Shown: positions 1-11,147, numbered from the stretch's first letter. The stretch: 64,000 nucleotides of DNA from Symsagittifera roscoffensis (GCF_963678635.1 NC_087063.1:83871574-83935573); one strand, 5' to 3'. Translations and numbers: made by a program. The notes: generated from the letters alone by a model not told the origin.

Positions 1-2629
1 GGTTTTCTCGAAATTTAGTTACTAACTTTTTGTGCTCTGAGGAAATTTGGAAATCAATAGAGACCTGTATCCCGGAAGTGGAAGGATTTACTACAATTTG
101 GTTATTTGACATATTTACACTATTTATAAGTTTGAGATCCGAAGGATTACTAATTAAGCTACTGTTAAGAATTAAAAAACAAATAAAGGCTGAATTTGAT
201 AGAAAGATTTTAGTAGAATCGGTGCTTGAGAAATCCGAGGGAATACATTTAGAGTTACAAAATTCTGTTCTATAGTGTTTTTGATTGCAGATTGAGATGA
301 AAGAATTGACGAAATTCAATGCTGTAATTTTTACGTGATTTCGTAATTTCGTGTACTGGGAATTTTCCGAAATTGAATTAATTGAATTACGTAATGGATT
401 TTCATTATCCAAAGGATTGAGTGCATTATATATTTTTTTGGTAGTTGCAACTCCGAATTATTCGTCGTAATGTGATGGGGGAATTGCTTTACCCGAAAGA
501 GTTATTGAAATTAAGTCGGTAAAACCCATATCTTTTCCCGCTAAATGCTTGATAGTAAAATTGAATGGTAGAAGACGATCTACCCATCTTGTCAATCGGC
601 TATGGTACGTTTTATTTCCGTGATTAGGTGACAAAGCGGAAAAAAGAGCTTTGTGGTCGGTAATAATTTCGATTTCGGAGCCGTAGAGATAATTTTTGTA
701 ATGTTCCACCGCCCATACAATTCCTAATAACTCTAATTCGTTTGTTGAATATTTGGATTCAAGAGGATTTTAAAATCTTGAAGCAAATGACACTGTTTTC
801 CAAACGTTCTCATGGAGTTGTTCAAGGGATGCACCTAACCCATTATGTGAAGCATCGGTTTTTACTCTCGTGGGCTTTTTTACGTCGAAGTGGGTGTTTT
901 CAGTAAGATTTACTAGTTCTGATTTAATGTTATCGGATGCTTTTGAATGCTTCCAAAGGAAAATTGACTTCTTGTTTAAAAGAAGTCTAAGCGGGCTTCC
1001 GAGGGATGCTAAATTTGGTACAAATTTAATGTACTGATTAGTTGACCCGAAGAATGATCTTAATTCTTTTATATTCTTTGGAATTGGAATATCTTTGATT
1101 GCCTTGGTTTTATCGAATAGTGGGGCGATTCCGGATTTCGATATTTTAAAGCCGAGCCATTTGATTTCTTTTTGGAAGAACTTGCATTTCGACCATTTAA
1201 CTGCGAAACTGTAACTATCTAGCGTTGATAAAATTTTATAAACAATTTTCTTGTGATTGTTAAAACTTCCTTTGGAAGCGACTAATATGTCGTCAAGGTA
1301 ACAATTTGTAAAAGGAATATTTCCCAGAGTTGAGTCGATGACTCTTTGAAACTCGTTTGGCATATCGCCGAGTCCGTAAAAACCGGTTAAAAATTGATAA
1401 GTGCCTGTTATATCTCCGCCAACTAGGCTAAAATTGCATTGGCTGCTAGTAAAATTGTCTAGCGAGAGTTGACTATATGCATTCTTTAGGTCTAGATTTG
1501 TAAACCATACTTCTCCGGCGGAATTATTTGAAATTTGAGCCGCTACGTTATCCACTAATTCGTGTATATTGGGAATCTGATATTTGTTCTTGTAAATTTG
1601 TTTGTTGATAAATTTTGAATCTAGAGCTAGCTTTATCGATTTGTCTTTTTTACAAGTGATAACTATCGGACTAATAAATCTATCCTCGTCACAGTTTTCT
1701 AATTTTTTGATGTGTCCTTTGGATTTAAGTCTGTATAATTCTGATTTTACTGAATCGAGTAAGTGTAAAGGGACCCTCCTGCCTTTTAGTTGAATTGGCT
1801 TTAGTGGTTCGTGAAAGTGTGTTATTTTTGTTTGATTTTTTATTTTTCCAATCCGAAGGAATAATTGTTTGAAGGTTTTGGAAATCATTTCTATTTCATT
1901 ATCTATGTCAAGTGAGGTAACTGAATTGATAGACTTACAAGTTCTCTTGTTTGTGAGTGTTGTGTATTGTTTTTGTGAAACTTCGATTCCGACTTTTGGT
2001 AAATTGAAGTTTCCTAAGATGTTTCTTTCATGACCTTGAGTTAAGAAGAAGTGGCATTCCTTGTGAGACCATCCATTTGAAAAAATTGGGACAATTACGT
2101 TTCCAGTGATGATTATTGCATTGTTCGTAAATCCGCAATAGAGTTCTTTAGTCGCTTTATCCACTGGATATATTTTCACATAAGGGTCTCGTAACTTCAA
2201 CTCGTGTAACACATTCTGTTTAAGGAAGCTTACAGGGCTTGCTGAATCCACCTGTATATTGAGAATTACTTGGTTTTCATTTCCTAAGCCGACATTTAGT
2301 AGTTTCTTCAGTTCCTTTCCTTGATCGTCGTAGATAGTTGTTACGTTTAATACAGAGTAATCATGGTTATCGCTCTGTCCGGACTCCGACCATGCGTTGA
2401 TTACTCCACAGCATTCTCTATTAGCGTGGTCGATATGTACATCCGGTTGTTCCGAAGGATAATTATGATCTGTATTATTTACAATTTGACTATCCACAAT
2501 ATTTACATTTTTACGGCGTGATTTACAGAGTCTAGTAAAATGTCCTCGATATTTACAAGTCGTACAAGTCGTACCTTTAGCGGCGCAAACCGCTAGATGT
2601 CCTTTTGTAAAATTTCCGCCGCATTTCAT
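1..2629 (-). pseudogene. pol: Pol of element 1 (zinc knuckle, protease, RT, RNase H), with two in-frame stops
   Basis: The first 619 codons carry Cys/His knuckles (CGGN...H...C, then CTTCKYRGHFTRLC), a protease-like core with DSASP where DSG/DTG is usual, the RT palm motif YLDD (about residue 437) and the RNase H entry TDASHNGLGA. A TAA at 770-772 interrupts RNase H. The frame then continues through the TDHKAL motif to a second TAA at 458-460, and remains open for a further 152 codons to position 1, in the RNase H-integrase linker. DSASP in place of DS/TG suggests that the protease is also compromised, but I cannot test this. Confidence 0.85.
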
Positions 2630-3199
2630 TTATGTGTTAGTTCTTTCGATGTTTAGGGTGGGTTCTCTTTTTACATTAAAATGATTAAAAGATTTGTTGG
2701 AAAAATATCCGTTGGATTTAAAAGTACTCGTCATTTTGATGTGGTTTGTTATTCCTTTTTCGTCAATCAGGGCTACATTTGAGGCTTCTAGTGGAGGTAG
2801 GGTTTCCGTGAGAAGTTTCCGTTGGATGTCCGAGTTCTTCATGTTATTGATAAAAATATCTCGAATCCATTCATCTTCTCCTGTGGGAATGTTACATCTT
2901 TTCGCCATTTCTGCAAGTGCCCCCCAAAACTGTTCTAATAATTTTCTGTCCCGCTGTTTTCTGTTTAAAAGCTTGAGTCTTTCGAAGGTTTTGTTTGTCT
3001 TTCTCACAAAAGCTACGGACAAATTTTCCCAAAATTCTTTGAAAGAAATTTGTAGAACTTTAACTCTCGTGAACTTTTGGCCGAATATTTTCTTTCCTTC
3101 GTTTCCGAGGGCTAGATAGAGTATAGATCTGAGTTTTTTGTCCGCCTCTTCAAGTCTCATGCCGATGAATTTCTTGGTTTCTGACTTTATGGAGGCCAT
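2630..3199 (-). pseudogene. gag: Gag (capsid) of element 1
   Basis: An ORF of 189 residues starting MASIKSETKK. Residues around 60-120 match the capsid region of element 2 (the LLEQFWGALAEMAKRC stretch against LEQFHFVLSGLAARC there), which identifies it as retrotransposon Gag, the particle-forming protein. It stops at a TAA immediately followed in the same frame by ATG and the zinc-knuckle region, so the stop falls where the first Cys of the CCHC knuckle is expected. Compared with element 2 it lacks about 45 N-terminal residues. The start codon overlaps the last 13 bases of the acidic ORF on the same strand (3187-3459). Confidence 0.8.
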
Positions 3200-3459
3200 T
3201 TCTTCATCATCGAATCTCTTTTGTTCTCGAATATTCCTCTCGATCCTAGTCGTTTATCTACATTGTGGTTGCGTAACTTTTTCCTCTTATGGACTTGTTC
3301 TAGGAACTCGTCCGCTCCAACCATGTATTGTTCTTCGTCGTCACTGCTGTCGCCCTCGTCCTCATCTGATGTCGTGACACCCTCTGATTGGCTGTCTTCA
3401 CTCTCTTCTTCGTCGCTGTACACATTGGAATACTTGCTCTTTCTGCAGTTTGGACACAC
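3187..3459 (-). CDS. Acidic C-terminal segment, candidate exon 4 of host gene A
   Basis: Open for 90 codons after a possible acceptor (CATATAG/GTGTGT). It begins VCPNCRKSKY, continues through a run of about 30 mostly Asp/Glu/Ser residues, then a basic stretch (HKRKKLRNHN) and ends MMKKWPP. It has no Met start but joins in phase 0 to the donor of exon 3 at 4458, which would give a 353-aa product. GC content is well above the flanks. Alternatively it is the N-terminus of the element 1 Gag: its stop overlaps the Gag ATG by 13 bases. The polypyrimidine tract before the acceptor is weak. Confidence 0.45.
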   Translation of the reverse strand: MCPNCRKSKYSNVYSDEEESEDSQSEGVTTSDEDEGDSSDDEEQYMVGADEFLEQVHKRKKLRNHNVDKRLGSRGIFENKRDSMMKKWPP

Positions 3460-4458
3460 CTATATGAATTACTCAATTATACAGAAAAGCTGTAGTTGTC
3501 TCGAAAAATGGTTCGGTGTGTTCAAAAGGCGTCGCATTAATAATACAGCCTCAAGTAAGTTGTTACATGAGTTGAAGTATTCGACTTACGTGTCGACCGA
3601 GCCTCTCGAAAACACCGACAGTGTTCAACCCAAATCAGTGGATGAAAATTATTCTTTAGTCGAACACAACGTCGAAACAAATTTGAGCACATTTTGTTTT
3701 GGTCGAGTCGGTCTAAAAACTATTTTTCCCGGTTCCCGGTCTAACACAATCGAACACATATTACTCATTTGAGCTAAATTTCATGTTAAAAAAAACAAAC
3801 TTGCAATTTATGATTACTGTCAAGAGGCTTGAAACAAACATTTATCTTTGCAAGGTCTTTGCAACTCAACCATTGTCACAATTTGCTCCATAAAAAGTAG
3901 AAATTCGAGACTGATTAGGGCAAACATCATGCTCGGAGGCCCAAAAATCCGAATTTTGAAAAAGAATAGTTTTGTTTTGGGACGAGTTGGTCGTATTATG
4001 TCATAATTATGTTGAACAGGGACGTCCACATTTTGGCTCGGTCGAAACATAGTTTGCTTTTTTCGAACAAAAACGCGGTTTTTTGTCGATTTAATCAAAA
4101 CTTGAGTCGAACATTTTATAAGGCTAGAAGTTACAATGGAAAAGAGCTCAAAAGGACGGCTGTTGTTGCTGATTTTACTTCTTAGTATGATTATGTTCCT
4201 TAAATTGCTTGGTTTTATCCCAGAAACTAAGGTAACTGATAAAATGTTTCTTTGTTACGGATAATTCTACTTAGTTACAAATAAGATATGTTTAAAAAGT
4301 GAATTAATCTCTAAATTAAAAAATTAAAAAGTGAGCGGTCATTCTCTCCGTCGGAGAGAATGAAGATAACAAGGTCAAATCTAAATTAACCAGTTAAGAT
4401 ACTTTAAGACTAATTAAATGAAATAAGACGAATGGTAAGATTCGCAACAGTGACATAC

Positions 4459-4957
4459 CTGTTGAGCGGCCTCTTCCTCCTCTTCCGTGTATTCTACTTG
4501 GTGCCATCCGCTGCCACATCCATCCACTTTTGGAACCTCAGTACTTTCATCTTTTCTTCGACTGTCCGCATCATCTGGGATCGCCTCTGGATGTTGACTA
4601 CTCCTCGAACTACCAGCGACTGTCAGTGGATCCCTGTCTCCTTCTGCATTATCTTTTTGCCGAATCCGAGTTTTGGAATCTCCAGGTCCGGGATTCGATC
4701 TTTCTACGGTAGCACTAAAAAAGCCGGCCTGCAAACCTGTGTCACCCTTAGCTCCTCCGATGTTTGCACCATTCGACAAGTCCACAGAGTAGTCACTGTC
4801 GACTCCCATAGCGGTGGAGAAGGGACTGGCGACAGACGAGGAGCTGCAGACGGTGTTGGACTCCCCCAGAGTGATGTGTTCGAGGCGGCTGCGGGCTCCA
4901 TAGCGGAAACAGACGTCCTCAAGTGCCTCTTCTGGCGACATCACTAACATCAGAGTC
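4459..4957 (-). CDS. Host gene A, exon 3 (Ser-rich, acidic)
   Basis: A 499-nt exon with acceptor TTTTTTGCTAG/G and donor CAACAG/GTATGT, markedly GC-richer than the surrounding DNA. It encodes residues 97-263 of the model: MSPEEALEDVCFRYGARS, a Ser/Gly-rich central part, and an acidic end (YTEEEEEAAQQ). Its first base completes the split codon left by exon 2 (AG+G). No known domain was recognised. A 37-nt GT-AG segment lies just upstream (4958-4994), preceded by a possible short alternative first exon with ATG AAT AG. If exon 4 is not used, the next in-phase acceptor (near 4386) gives a stop within two codons. Confidence 0.7.
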
Positions 4958-4977
4958 CTAGCAAAAAATAGAAAACA

Positions 4978-5096
4978 AGTACAAGTTGTCTCACCTATTC
5001 ATTGTCTAATTCATCAATTTATGTCTAATTCATTTACTTCTCTAATTCACCAATGTATGTCTAATTCATTCATTTGTCTATTTTCCAACTTTCCCA
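4978..5096. repeat. Short degenerate tandem repeat (TGTCTAATTCAT)
   Basis: Five or so imperfect units containing TGTCTAATTCAT, spaced about 17-35 bp apart. They lie immediately upstream of gene A exon 3. No function is evident. Confidence 0.6.
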
Positions 5097-5099
5097 CCC

Positions 5100-5400
5100 A
5101 TATTGACCAACTAGATATTGAAATCGATTTGTAAGAAGATAAGATACTGCAAAGAAATTAATTTACGATAGCCCATTTAGATACGTAAATCGATTTAGAA
5201 TGGATTAAATGGATTTTTAAGGTCGATGAAAAATCGATTTAAATCGATTCAAATGGATTTTTACAGGGTAGTGAAAAGTATCAAAATCTCAACAAAATCG
5301 ATTTAAATCATTTTTTGGGATCAAAAAAGATCAAACTATTAGCCTAAAAAGTCCATTTTAAATCGATTAAATTCAAATTTTAAGTTTTTTAAAGTCAGTT
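5100..5400. repeat. ATCGAT-rich AT block (dispersed family)
   Basis: Contains many copies of AAATCGATTT / AAATGGATTT. It shares a 30-base core at 5162-5191 (starting TTTACGATAGCCC) with an inverted copy at about 51956-51990. It resembles the subterminal arrays of the TIR element at 23353-25478 and may derive from a related transposon end. Confidence 0.5.
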
Positions 5401-6559
5401 ATTATAATTTTTCGCGTTATCCAATGGTACTGGAAATTGACATTTAGTCTATTTGCCACATCTTATGCATTTTGCATGCAACTCAAATTAGTGCAACTTA
5501 AATGAATGGATACACCGTAAAATAGATGTTTTTATCTATAACTAGTTGGGGGAAACGGTAAAAGCTTAATTTTTATGCCCTCGACACTTGCCAGCGATAT
5601 AGTTGAAGGCAACTTTGTTTAACAACACTGAAATTAATCATTTCATTCTTAGTTGAGAAAAATAATTAAAAATTATTACTTAGTAATTTAGACAAAAAAA
5701 ACACTTCAGAAAAAAACAACAAGATATTTAGCCATGTTAAACTAGAGCGCTTAGAAGAAGTGAACCATCACTTTTAATGTCATCAAAATTCTGAAAAGCC
5801 CTAAAGATAAACACATTTTTGGATTTAGGCGTATGTTCTCCGAACAAAATCATGTTTTTTCTTCGAGAATCATGTAATAAAACCTCGTATGCGGGGCTCA
5901 ATCAAAAATCGCACTGAAGCTCATTTACTCATAATTAAAACTGCATTGAAAAAATGTTTGATTTTCCAGCACTTTGCAGCTCATAGAAATTTTTCATTCT
6001 GAGAACCTTATGCAAGCTATAATGGCTAATAAAAATTACAGTAAAACATGATGAAAAAATGTGTTCAGAATATTTCATTTGTTTAATAAACGAAAACAAC
6101 AAATTGAAGAAAAATTAAAGTTCAGAAAAATTCATATGAAAAAATATCTCCATAGAATTGCACCAATAAAATATAAGCCCCTTGTTTCTTAATTTTCCAT
6201 TCTCAATGTGCAATTTCCTCGACCACGTTTTAAAATACGAGCGCAACTTTATGAAAAAATTGGAATAGTCCTGAAAATCTTCAGAAGATGCCACTCGAAG
6301 AGAAAAATCGCCAACTCAGTAGAAAAACCTTGATCGCTCGAAACAAAATGAATCAAGTTGGCCTTTTTTACGCCCCTTTCAATTTTTTTGAGGTTACTGA
6401 GGCTTTCTGAACAGTTTATTTCAGTTTCAGTTTTCTGAACAGACCAGCTCGTTTTTTGTTTGCTGATACCATTGTTTAATGATCTATGAATACATTTTGT
6501 CAGGGTGAACAAACCGACCTTCGGAAGCACTTTTTGTTCCGACCATTGAAAATGGGGAA
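5401..6559. other. AT-rich intronic/intergenic DNA
   Basis: No convincing coding frame, RNA or repeat structure was seen. It lies inside the predicted 3-kb intron of gene A. Confidence 0.5.
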
Positions 6560-6825
6560 GAAATTTGTACCCGGGTGTGTTTTAGTTTTTTTCATTTTTT
6601 CTTTTTTGCTGTGTTTTGCTTTCTACGCAAAATCAGCTACCGCACATAATCATTGGAGCGAGTTGAGTGATGTATCAAAATACAGGCCTTTCATTCGTCG
6701 TAATTCGAACAGCATTAGAAACTTTCCAAAAAAATTCTTTGTATCGAGAAAAACAGTTTTGATTTTTTTTTCGTATAACTTTGAGCGGGTAATGCGAGCG
6801 AGCAGGCTCACAATAGCTTAATTTT
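6560..6825 (+). repeat. Diverged copy of repeat family R3
   Basis: Shares the phrases CATAATCATTGGAGCGAGTTG, GAAAAACAG and GCGAGCGAGCAGGCT with the tandem units at 62500-63190 and with a copy at about 48700-48850. It lies in the gene A intron. Confidence 0.5.
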
Positions 6826-7744
6826 GCTTAACTTAAGCCGTAAAAGTTTTTATTTTATTTTTTGGAGTGTTTTGGCGCCAAAAAAAGTCAAAATTTCAAA
6901 AAAAAAATTGCAAAAAAATTGAAAAAAAATTTTGAAAATTTTAAAAAATATTTTAATGATTTTTTTTATTTTTCTAGTCATTTGTTACAAAAACTGTTAT
7001 TCGTTTTGCTTATTTTGCTATGAATTTTGAAGTTACAATTTTATTTCAGATCTTTTATCACACCACGCAGAAAAAGCCACACATAATTCAATTTTTTTTT
7101 CTGTTTTTTTTTAAGACTATGGTCGGTATTTTCTGTGCTATTTGCACAGTAACCGGCTATCCTTGTTTCTTTTATATTTTTATTGCAAAAAGGCTCTTTT
7201 TTTCCGTTTCGCCAAAAGCGTCAATTACGTCGAAATGTGTTTATCATGGCCTAATTAGTCAGTATGCCACTTTCTGTAATAATCGGACAATATGAGCAGT
7301 AAGTTTATCAGGAAAATTTTGCAGGCTAGGAAAAAATAAAAAATCCGCAAATTTTTCTAAGAATCGAACAATGTGAATAGAAATTGCTTGTGAACAATGT
7401 GAACAAAAATTACGAAAAAGTTGGCGGGGGGAAGGAAAAAGGCCCACGAAAAACAACGAAGTTCAGTCTGATTTCGTTGGGTTGGACATTTGCCCAAATT
7501 TTTTCTTTTCTTATCGGACTTCAAATTGGATTTTCTGAAGCTGCGGTTTGGTATTACAAATATCTGTTCAAAATCTGTGCACTATCTGGTCCCCTTGTCT
7601 CAAAATTGACACGTGAGTTTATTACGATCTCGCATAGTCTATGTATGCAACCTCGTTATATCAAAACTAGCACCCAAAAAATGGTGTTAGTTTGTTGGAG
7701 GGGAAGAGAGAGAAGGAATGGTAGAAAAGTCGGTATTTTACACT

Positions 7745-7766
7745 CCCCCCCCCCCCCCCCCCCCCC
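7745..7766. repeat. Poly-C tract (22 C)
   Basis: Uninterrupted run of 22 C on the plus strand. Similar tracts occur at 10012-10028 and 49520-49537, and a 13-G run at 11730-11742. Such tracts are length-unstable and error-prone in assemblies. Confidence 0.95.
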
Positions 7767-8006
7767 ACCGACCCACCTTAGCCAATATCGGCTCATATTT
7801 TTCTATTTTATGTGCTATTACGGCTAAATGCGTGATGTTAAGTTGTCAAGAATGAAGATCAAATCTGTTCAAAGTTTTTAGTTTGTTCACCATCCCAAGT
7901 TTCATTGCATTCTGACAACCATAAATAAGCTTTTCAAAAATGAATTTGAAAGGGGGAACTGGAAAAGAGCCCTGGAAATGAGCAGGAACAGTATAGTTTT
8001 GTTCAC

Positions 8007-8159
8007 CTGGCTCCCTTGGAACAGACAGTGGAGTAGAGTAGTTCTGGGGTGATGTTGGGCAGACATGTGTTGTACAGTGCGACCAGGGCGTGTAGAGTGT
8101 CCCTCCATTCTGACACGCTACTCTTGCTCCCAACTGCTCCAGATGCACCTTCTGCTGGT
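8007..8159 (-). CDS. Host gene A, exon 2
   Basis: A 153-nt exon with acceptor ATTTTACAG/A and donor GAGCCAG/GTGAAC, about 50 percent GC in a roughly 30 percent GC setting. The frame that agrees in phase with both neighbours reads through without a stop and encodes residues 46-97, including SEWRDTLHALVALYNTCLP, which looks like an amphipathic helix. The two other frames contain open stretches but disagree in phase with exon 1 or exon 3. Function unknown. Confidence 0.65.
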
Positions 8160-8965
8160 CTGTAAAATACATTTTTGGGCTCTATTTCCTGTTTTTACAA
8201 ATCAATCGAGCAGAAAATGTTGTCACAGTTGAAAGAGTATAGTCATGCCAAATACTCAAAATTATTGAGAATCATAAGATGTTAGGATAGTTCTCAATCA
8301 GCAATGTGCCGGAAGGGGAGGGGGAGGGGGCTCTTTTTCACTTTCCCCTCACCTGTCAAAATTTCTATTTTTATATTTGTTTTAGGTGTGATCATCGCTA
8401 TAAACCGCCCCCTCCATTAATTTCGGTTGCCAAATTTTTCAGCTGGCCAACATTATAAGATTTCTAAATATAATTAAATTTGAGGGGGCTCCAAAACGTC
8501 ATTTTTTTGCTTATTGTTTCAAAAACAGTGTCCTAATAGTATTTTTGGAGAGCCCTGAAAATCAAATTGTTCGACCCAAAAAAACCAACCGTAGAATAAT
8601 TTCTGCTCACGCCACTATTCTAAATAAAACCAATATAACCGTTACAGAAAGGATAACCGTGATTTTTTTTCGGCGAAATAAATATATGCAACTTTAAAAT
8701 ATCTGTTTTCTCTTTAGGCAAGATTTATTTTGATTGAAAAAAAAAGTTTTTTAATGTAAACAGGATTTCTTCAAACATTTCTTTCCACCACTATGGTTCC
8801 CAATAAAGAATAACCACTAAAGAGTGCGCTTTTTCTTATTCTTTACGAGTTACGATTTTGAAACCTTTCGCATTAAGGCTCATCCATTTTTGAAAGGGGT
8901 TTGTGATCTATTTATAGACATTCATAAAACCTAGTAGTAGACATGGAAAAAAGAACGAAAACTAC

Positions 8966-9102
8966 CTGAATTTGGATGAACGCAGCACTCTTCTGAAATC
9001 GACCGACACACATTCCGCAACTGTTTCTCTCCCACTGCCCCTGTGTTTAAATGTATGACACCCCAAACTGTCGACGCCAGGAACACTCAAAACTGCCCCC
9101 AT
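8966..9102 (-). CDS. Host gene A, exon 1 with start codon
   Basis: Starts at ATG 9102-9100, with an in-frame TGA 15 nt upstream, and ends at donor AATTCAG/GTAGTT after 137 nt (phase 2). It encodes MGAVLSVPGVDS and residues to 46. The N-terminus fits the N-myristoylation pattern (Gly2, small residue at 6), so membrane attachment is inferred. Exons 1-3 fit together in one frame (137+153+499 nt), with introns of 0.8 and 3.0 kb filled with repeats. The gene is not recognised. Confidence 0.6.
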
Positions 9103-9518
9103 TTCAAGATAATCGAATCAACGTTAAAAGTCAATTAATAAACAAGAAAACTCAATTGAAAAACAACCAGAAAAAGTTAACGTCATTTTTCACAAATGAA
9201 GGTTAATATTTTGGATTAAACACTAAAGATACACACAAGATGCACAAAACTAACCACGTAGAACAAAAAACATACAGGTGATCAGTTTATATGTGGCTCA
9301 AATATATATTTTTGCAAAAACAGCATATGTATAAAGTGACGTGAAAACACATACGTTGTGTGTCAGCGCTTTAAAAATAAAAACGCACGTGTGAACTTCA
9401 AATGTGTCGTGAGCTAAATCATATCAATAAAGACATTTTTGTTATTGGGGTTAAACATTTCTTTCCACAAGAAGGCTCTTTTTCCTCCACCCCCTTTCCA
9501 CTTCACACAGCATCATTT

Positions 9519-9722
9519 GGCTCTTTTTCCTTTTCCCCCCACCTGCAAATTTTTACATGTAAATTTGTTGACCACATTGTCCGATTGTTATGAAAATTTA
9601 CATACAGACTAATAAAGCCACGACAAACATATTTGGTCTTCATACTCAACCTCGTAAAACCACTCGTTATACACTAATAAATTGAAGCTCGTGTGAGGTG
9701 GGGGGAAAAAGGAAAAAGAGCC
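9519..9722. mobile_element. MITE-like element, GGCTCTTTTTCC family, copy 1
   Basis: A 204-bp unit bounded by inverted repeats of about 25 bp (GGCTCTTTTTCCTTTTCCCC at the left, its complement at the right). The interior is non-coding and is shared with copy 2: CACCTGCAAA, then CCGATTGTTATGAAA, then ACAAACATATTTGGTCTTC. Confidence 0.75.
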
Positions 9723-9765
9723 CCAAAATTGTTTAGAAACATTCGAAACAGGCAGAACAAATTGG

Positions 9766-9966
9766 GGCTCTATTTTCTTGCCCCCCCCCAACACCTGCAA
9801 AGTTTTCAGAGTAATTTTTCTGTTCAAATTGTTGGATTGTTATGAAATTTTGCAAACGGACTAAGGCTATGACAAACATATTTAGTCTTCTTAATTAACC
9901 TTGTAAAACTACTCGTTACACCATAAAATCGATGCTTATGTGAGGGAAGAGGGAGGAAAAGGAGCC
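9766..9966. mobile_element. MITE-like element, copy 2, with 6-bp target duplication
   Basis: A 201-bp relative of copy 1, 43 bp downstream of it. Left end GGGCTC, right end GAGCCC, with AAATTG directly repeated outside both ends, which is a plausible target-site duplication. Confidence 0.75.
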
Positions 9967-10011
9967 CAAATTGCAACTTATAGGCAAATTGTGGGTTCTT
10001 TCCCAATATAA

Positions 10012-10028
10012 CCCCCCCCCCCCCCCCC
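10012..10028. repeat. Poly-C tract (17 C)
   Basis: Uninterrupted C run shortly after MITE copy 2. Confidence 0.95.
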
Positions 10029-10332
10029 AACGTTCCGAACGATAAATCATACTTACAATTTTGTGGATCCGATAACTGGGGCTCATACCCAAACAATTGA
10101 AAGTCTTTGGCGAGACGCAAAGGCAAAAAAAAAAACAAAAAAATGTACGGAACAGAAAGAAGTATGATTGTTTCATACCTAGCGAAATTCTTGTTTCACA
10201 AATATTGCAAAAACAAAAAATTGGAAGTGTTCCAAAAATAATGAGAAATATTGGTCAATTCCACAAACATATTAGTGATGCGGATATGTAATCAAAAATT
10301 ATTTGATCTACCTATTAGTATAATTAGAAACC

Positions 10333-10434
10333 TTTGGGGGCTATAATAGGAAAGGATGGGGGGTCTATAATAGGAAAGGTTTGGGGGGCTATAATTTTTT
10401 TGATACTAGGCTGGGGGGCTATAATGGGAAAGAC
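10333..10434 (+). repeat. G-rich tandem repeat, about 24 bp x 4
   Basis: Four imperfect units built on TTGGGGGGCTATAATAGGAA. The G-runs, repeated at regular spacing, could in principle form G-quadruplexes on this strand. Confidence 0.75.
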
Positions 10435-10519
10435 CAAAACTGTGAACCCTTTTAATTGTCTTTTAAGCAAAATTTCTCAACTTTCCTTCATATTCAAACT
10501 TTGTTTAAGAAGAATTACT

Positions 10520-10685
10520 GGCTCTTTTCCTTTTTCGCCCCACATTTAAAAATAGTTTTGGAAAAAACCATTTTCACCTAAAGTCATAAAGCAACTTTAA
10601 TTTCACGCGGTCATAATGTGAGCTGAAATAACACATGAAGCAACTTTAAAAAATGGAAAATATGAAGTGAGAGTGCAAAAGAGCC
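10520..10685. mobile_element. MITE-like element, copy 3 (short)
   Basis: About 166 bp between GGCTCTTTTCC and its complement (GCAAAAGAGCC). The interior is diverged from copies 1 and 2. Confidence 0.6.
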
Positions 10686-10749
10686 AAACTACAGAACATT
10701 TGCTTGATGCGATAAAATCAACGTTTCCGCACACTTTTATTCTTCATAC

Positions 10750-11147
10750 GTTGTAACAAACAAGACGCTCGTATATCAGAGCAAAGCCCTGAATTTCCGA
10801 CTGTCCTTTAATTAACTAGCCTTAATTCAATTTGGAACAATTTTGCTGTGCGGGATAATTCACCACGCATAAATAATTCGCGTTACGCTCGCAGCATTAT
10901 GAATAAACTCTTCAAAGAGCGCATAATTTATTCCACAACATGGCCAATTTGGCAATTTTAATTCCCTAGAACTCTACAAAAACATTGAAGGTAAAATATC
11001 TTCTTACACTTGAACTCAAGAAGTCGATATTTTCAACGGGGTTTAAAAAATTTTTGTTGAAAACTAGTATTTCGATCGGCGAAAATTGACTGAATAAATA
11101 AAAAAAACACCGAGCATAAATATTCCGTTGTTTTTTTTGAAAATCGG
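10750..11147 (+). repeat. Truncated copy of repeat family R1
   Basis: Begins with the R1 head (GACGCTCGTATATCAGAGCAAAGCCCTGAA, against GACTGCTCGTATCAGGGC elsewhere) and ends near the R1 tail CGAGCATAAATATTCCG...CGGAAC. Internal parts are diverged or deleted. Confidence 0.6.

Larger units (their letters stand above)
1..3199 (-). mobile_element. Ty3/Gypsy retrotransposon relic (element 1), running off the window
   Basis: A single minus-strand frame stays open from 3199 to the window edge except for three TAA codons (2630-2632, 770-772, 458-460). In order it encodes a capsid-type Gag, a zinc-knuckle region, an aspartic protease-like segment, reverse transcriptase, RNase H and the start of a linker that normally precedes integrase. 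No frameshift was found in about 3.2 kb, so decay is light. No LTR is visible on the 5' side: the Gag start lies directly against an acidic coding segment (3187-3459). The integrase would lie beyond position 1. Family assignment to Ty3/Gypsy rests on RT, RNase H and Gag resemblance to element 2 at 15-21.5 kb. Confidence 0.85.

Noticed and set aside
30-275. 81-codon plus-strand frame at the window start
   Set aside because: The opposite strand is the open continuation of the element 1 Pol frame, which explains it better.
3221-3772. 183-codon plus-strand frame
   Set aside because: The first half is antisense to the acidic segment and the rest lacks any homology or start context.
4432-4947. 171-codon plus-strand frame opposite gene A exon 3
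   Set aside because: Antisense shadow of a GC-rich exon; the minus strand has consistent splice sites and phase.
7384-7827. 147-codon plus-strand frame ending in poly-Pro
   Set aside because: The poly-Pro is the 22-C homopolymer; the rest looks like random AT-rich translation.
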